From: Thermoplasmata archaeon
GTDB taxonomy: Archaea > Thermoplasmatota > Thermoplasmata > Thermoplasmatales > Thermoplasmataceae
Reading direction: 5' to 3'
DNA: 7,016 bases
Assembly: GCA_021846695.1 (NCBI GenBank)
Contig: JAJZWN010000065.1
Coordinates: 1-7,016 of the forward strand
Shown: positions 4,938 to 7,016 of the stretch, piece after piece
Numbering within the stretch: the first letter of the stretch is position 1
Layout of the letters: every line of letters starts with the position of its first letter
Made by a program: the position numbers and the translations under genes
Notes under the pieces: generated by a model
What the model was told of the DNA's origin: nothing
Seen by the model: only the letters and a program-made list of their open reading frames with translations
Database searches by the model: none

Positions 4938-5488
4938 ATAATTCAAAAAATATTGGCCATGAAATACGTATGGGGGTTATTGCCGTGGTAATACCTGCAA
5001 TAGTGTTTATAGCAGCACTTATAATTCCAGGAGTTTTAATTCTTGACTATGTGCACGTTCTTTTTGGTGCCTTATGGACAGGTATTGATGTCTTTCTCGG
5101 GCTAATATTCTTTATTGTGCTTTCCAGGATGGAAGATAAAATCAGATCTGACATATCCTTCAGGTTAATCCCTATGCTCTTATATTTTATCCCTGCAATG
5201 TCTGTATTTACGCCTTTACTGGGTTTCGCCCTTGCCATTAGGGAAAACATATTCAAATTAGATTGCCTGTTCATAGCAATCATAACAATTTCTATTGTCC
5301 TCGCAGTGGTGTCCTTTGCTGTAATAGTTCCAGCAATATATGGTATTTATAAGGGATTTAAAGGCAACAATATTGATGAAAGCAGGAATGGGGAATTATT
5401 GATGCGTATTGCTAAGGCTGCATCTCTACAGATGGTTTTACAGATTGTAATTATAAGCTTAATGGCATATATTGTTGTTTTTATTTAA
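4934..5488 (+). CDS. Five-helix membrane protein of unknown function, paralogue 2
   Basis: A 184-residue integral membrane protein, paralogous to the gene just upstream. Seen: hydrophobic segments near 15-37, 39-63, 78-100, 107-132 and 160-183; the shared motif Y-V-H41-V-L-F-G-A-L-W48-T-G-I-D52-V-F-L-G in helix 2; ISFRLIPMLLYFIPAMS leading into helix 3; and a closing SLQMVLQIVIISLMA matching SLVQVIFQIAIILVMA of its partner. Helices 2, 3 and 5 are the best-kept parts; the loop between helices 4 and 5 differs. It starts at a TTG preceded by a good GGTGG site and overlaps the upstream stop by 4 nt, so equal or coupled production of the two proteins is likely, for example as a heterodimer. Function unknown; no signal peptide or soluble domain is visible. 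A weak T5 tract at 5491-5495 follows the stop. Confidence 0.72.
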   Translation: MNNSKNIGHEIRMGVIAVVIPAIVFIAALIIPGVLILDYVHVLFGALWTGIDVFLGLIFFIVLSRMEDKIRSDISFRLIPMLLYFIPAMSVFTPLLGFALAIRENIFKLDCLFIAIITISIVLAVVSFAVIVPAIYGIYKGFKGNNIDESRNGELLMRIAKAASLQMVLQIVIISLMAYIVVFI

Positions 5489-5535
5489 AATTTTTAGATA
5501 CAGCCGATAAGATACTCAAATATGGTCTGATATAA

Positions 5536-5559
5536 AAATTTAAATGATATTTTAAATTT
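5536..5559. promoter_or_regulatory. Promoter of the TDT carrier with a 9-bp inverted repeat
   Basis: AAATTTAAA (5536-5544) and TTTAAATTT (5551-5559) form a perfect inverted repeat with a 6-bp spacer. The left arm overlaps the likely box A (ATTTAAAT, 5538-5545), centred about 26 nt before the ATG at 5568. The right arm ends 8 nt before the ATG. It could be an operator spanning the TATA box and initiation region; since it is all A and T, chance symmetry cannot be excluded. Confidence 0.4.
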
Positions 5560-5567
5560 CTGAATAA

Positions 5568-6542
5568 ATGGTGTCAAAGAAATTTAACATACCTGTATCT
5601 GCATTTTCCTCTGTTATGGGTATGGAAATTTCCTCCATTGCATTTCATTTTCATAGATTGGCTATCATATCTAGAATCCTGGAATACCTTGGGCTTATAG
5701 TCTATGTATTTTTAGTTTTATATTTTGTATTTATGCTGGTATACCACAAAAAAATATTAAAGAATATAACAATGGTCCCTGCATCTTTCACATTTGCAGC
5801 AGGCAGCAGCGTGCTTGGTTCCAGATTGTATATGGGTAACCTCATATTTTTCTCCAAAATACTATTGTTAATTGCAATAATTTTCATAATTTATCTATGG
5901 TTCCTGTTACTGGCAAAGACCATCAGAAAAAGAGAGACTCCTGAAATTTATATTATGTTTATGCCCTTTATAGGGGTGTTAAGCCTCTCAAATCTGTTTA
6001 CACATCTCCATGGAGCTTTTAATCCTGCCATATCAATATGGGTTCCGATCTCACTTTTTATCATAGGAAATCTATCATGGATTATAACAATTTTAAGCTT
6101 TATAAATTATAGGAGATACTTCAATTATAGGAGTTTAAATGGATTTTATATGATCTATGCAGGGATAGCTTCCCTATCCACAGTATCAGGAACACTGATA
6201 ATTGAAAATTATGGGTTACATGGCAATGGTCTCTATGGATTGATTCATGGGATTGTAATAGTGGATTATATCTATTCTGTGGGCTTATCCATATTTTTAA
6301 TTATATTTTTTATCCTGAAAATAATCAAAAAGAGTATTGATTTAAATTATAAAATATCAATTTGGGGAGCAGTATTCCCATTTGGCGTGCTTTCAAGTGC
6401 CACATATCTTACAGGCAAATACAATCACATAAATATTCTCTCTCCCCTGTCATTAGTCTACGCTTCAATCACATTATCCCTTATAATAATAGCAATTATA
6501 CAGATTATAATTTTACTGGGAAAAGGTAAACCAGATAGATGA
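5568..6542 (+). CDS. TDT-family carrier/anion channel (TehA/SLAC1 superfamily)
   Basis: A 324-residue, very hydrophobic protein with about ten predicted helices, the usual size and topology of the tellurite-resistance/dicarboxylate transporter (TDT; voltage-dependent anion channel, PF03595) family. Seen: SSVMGMEISSIAFHF near residues 14-28, corresponding to the family's M-G-T-G-xx-S-xA opening; FTFAAGSSVLGSRL near 74-87, a close match to the F-T-F-V-A-G-(T/S)-x-V-L-G-S motif; and IWGAVFPFGVLSSATYL near 262-278, matching the W-x-x-x-F-P-x-G-x-x-x-x-A-T-Y of the penultimate helices. Family members move C4-dicarboxylates (Mae1), sulfite (SSU1), nitrate or chloride (SLAC1) or, for TehA, tellurite-related anions; the substrate here is not determinable. 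The ATG has no Shine-Dalgarno and an A/T box about 26 nt upstream, so it is leaderless and separate from the membrane pair 79 nt upstream, though same-strand. Confidence 0.8.
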   Translation: MVSKKFNIPVSAFSSVMGMEISSIAFHFHRLAIISRILEYLGLIVYVFLVLYFVFMLVYHKKILKNITMVPASFTFAAGSSVLGSRLYMGNLIFFSKILLLIAIIFIIYLWFLLLAKTIRKRETPEIYIMFMPFIGVLSLSNLFTHLHGAFNPAISIWVPISLFIIGNLSWIITILSFINYRRYFNYRSLNGFYMIYAGIASLSTVSGTLIIENYGLHGNGLYGLIHGIVIVDYIYSVGLSIFLIIFFILKIIKKSIDLNYKISIWGAVFPFGVLSSATYLTGKYNHINILSPLSLVYASITLSLIIIAIIQIIILLGKGKPDR

Positions 6543-6562
6543 AAGAGAATCATTATTATTGG

Positions 6563-6572
6563 AAATAAAAAA
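6563..6572 (-). terminator. T-rich tract downstream of uxuA
   Basis: On the minus strand, TTTTTTATTT begins 17 nt after the uxuA stop in the 46-bp gap between the convergent TDT gene and uxuA. Archaeal intrinsic termination often needs only such T tracts. No matching T-run follows the TDT gene on the plus strand, and no strong hairpin was seen. Confidence 0.35.
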
Positions 6573-6588
6573 TGTGGATGCATTATGT

Positions 6589-7016
6589 TTATGGGCGGGA
6601 TATGCTATCTATTAATCCCTTAATGTATCCTATAGAATATATTCTTCCGGAATATGAATATCCGGGAACTAACTCACTATCCCCTTCCAGGGTTGGTGTA
6701 TGGTCAACTCTCATTATACCGCTATAATTTATATCATTATATGCCTTCATGCATGCAGCCATATCGGTCCTGCCTTCGTTTATCAGGCTTTCCTGGTAAT
6801 TATATTTATTTCCGTTTACATCCCGGAAATGCACAAAAAATATTCTGTCATTGAAATGCCTTATTGCAGAAGGAAGGTCATCTGTCATAAGGGTGAAATT
6901 GCCCTGGCAAAGTGTTATGCCATTATATTTGCTTCTATTTAATTCCAAAAGTTTATCGTATGATTCTATAGAATTCATTATTCTATCAATTCCCCTGAAG
7001 TTTTCTATGGGCGGGT
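6589..7016 (-). CDS. uxuA: Mannonate dehydratase, C-terminal part (5' end beyond window)
   Basis: Minus-strand coding sequence open to the right edge; about 141 C-terminal residues are visible of a family usually 340-400 long. The in-window ATG at 6978 is internal: the frame continues upstream as [12 protein letters not shown], which matches the family. Seen: [13 protein letters not shown], whose Cys is a metal ligand in UxuA structures; FFVHFRDV, with a metal-binding His; [12 protein letters not shown], the D-H pair at the active site; and [21 protein letters not shown], the conserved C-terminal helix region. The enzyme (TIM-barrel, Mn2+ or Fe2+ dependent, cytoplasmic) dehydrates D-mannonate to 2-keto-3-deoxy-D-gluconate, which feeds the Entner-Doudoroff type pathways of Thermoplasmatales. 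It converges on the TDT carrier; whether that carrier moves a sugar acid is unknown. Its start and promoter lie outside the window. Confidence 0.9.
   Translation of the reverse strand, partial: PPIENFRGIDRIMNSIESYDKLLELNRSKYNGITLCQGNFTLMTDDLPSAIRHFNDRIFFVHFRDVNGNKYNYQESLINEGRTDMAACMKAYNDINYSGIMRVDHTPTLEGDSELVPGYSYSGRIYSIGYIKGLIDSISRP

Noticed and set aside
5047..5283. A 78-codon minus-strand frame inside membrane paralogue 2
   Set aside because: It overlaps the conserved helix motifs of the sense gene and has no promoter; a shadow frame.
6590..7015. Exact 10-bp direct repeat TATGGGCGGG at 6590-6599 and 7006-7015
   Set aside because: Both copies are coding sequence of uxuA (one covering its stop, the other the Pro-Pro-Ile codons); no flanking structure suggests a mobile end or attachment site.

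Overview
This is an AT-rich archaeal window that most resembles the Thermoplasmatales (Ferroplasma, Acidiplasma, Picrophilus or Cuniculiplasma-like acidophiles). The pointers are A/T-rich box A promoters about 23-27 nt upstream of start codons with no Shine-Dalgarno (leaderless transcripts), GGTGG ribosome sites only at internal operon genes, heavy ATA/AGA/AGG codon use, and the gene mix: an APC amino-acid permease, Opp/Dpp-type ATPases, a TDT-family carrier and a sugar-acid dehydratase. The lineage is an inference from style, not from a marker gene.

Layout. (1) 1-437, minus strand: 5' part of a class I SAM-dependent methyltransferase that leaves the window on the left. (2) 438-641: divergent promoter region. 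(3) 642-2204, plus: APC-superfamily amino-acid permease, ending tail-to-tail with (4) a two-gene minus-strand operon of peptide-type ABC ATPases (3827-2925 and 2938-2201, overlapping by 14 nt), with no permease or binding protein in the window. (5) 3828-4346: about 520 bp without an intact gene. It holds the ATPase promoter, a perfect 15-bp palindrome, a cluster of TTAG/CTAA half-sites, a probable decayed ORF with three in-frame stops, and the promoter of the next unit. (6) 4347-5488, plus: two tandem paralogous five-helix membrane proteins of unknown function, overlapping by 4 nt. (7) 5568-6542, plus: a TDT/SLAC1/TehA-family ten-helix carrier or channel. (8) 6589-7016, minus: C-terminal part of mannonate dehydratase (UxuA), leaving the window on the right.

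How it fits together. The most coherent story is nitrogen and peptide uptake. The permease and the peptide-type ATPase operon converge on one another, and their promoters carry the same 15-bp palindrome (TTAGT-N5-ACTAA), downstream of the TATA box at the permease and upstream of it at the ATPases. That size and symmetry suit an Lrp/AsnC (feast/famine) regulator, which could switch amino-acid and peptide import in opposite directions. This is inference. The membrane-protein pair and the TDT carrier form a second block of uncharacterised membrane functions. UxuA belongs to sugar-acid breakdown (mannonate to 2-keto-3-deoxygluconate) and is unrelated to its neighbours here.

No tRNA, rRNA, CRISPR array, intact insertion sequence or origin was seen.
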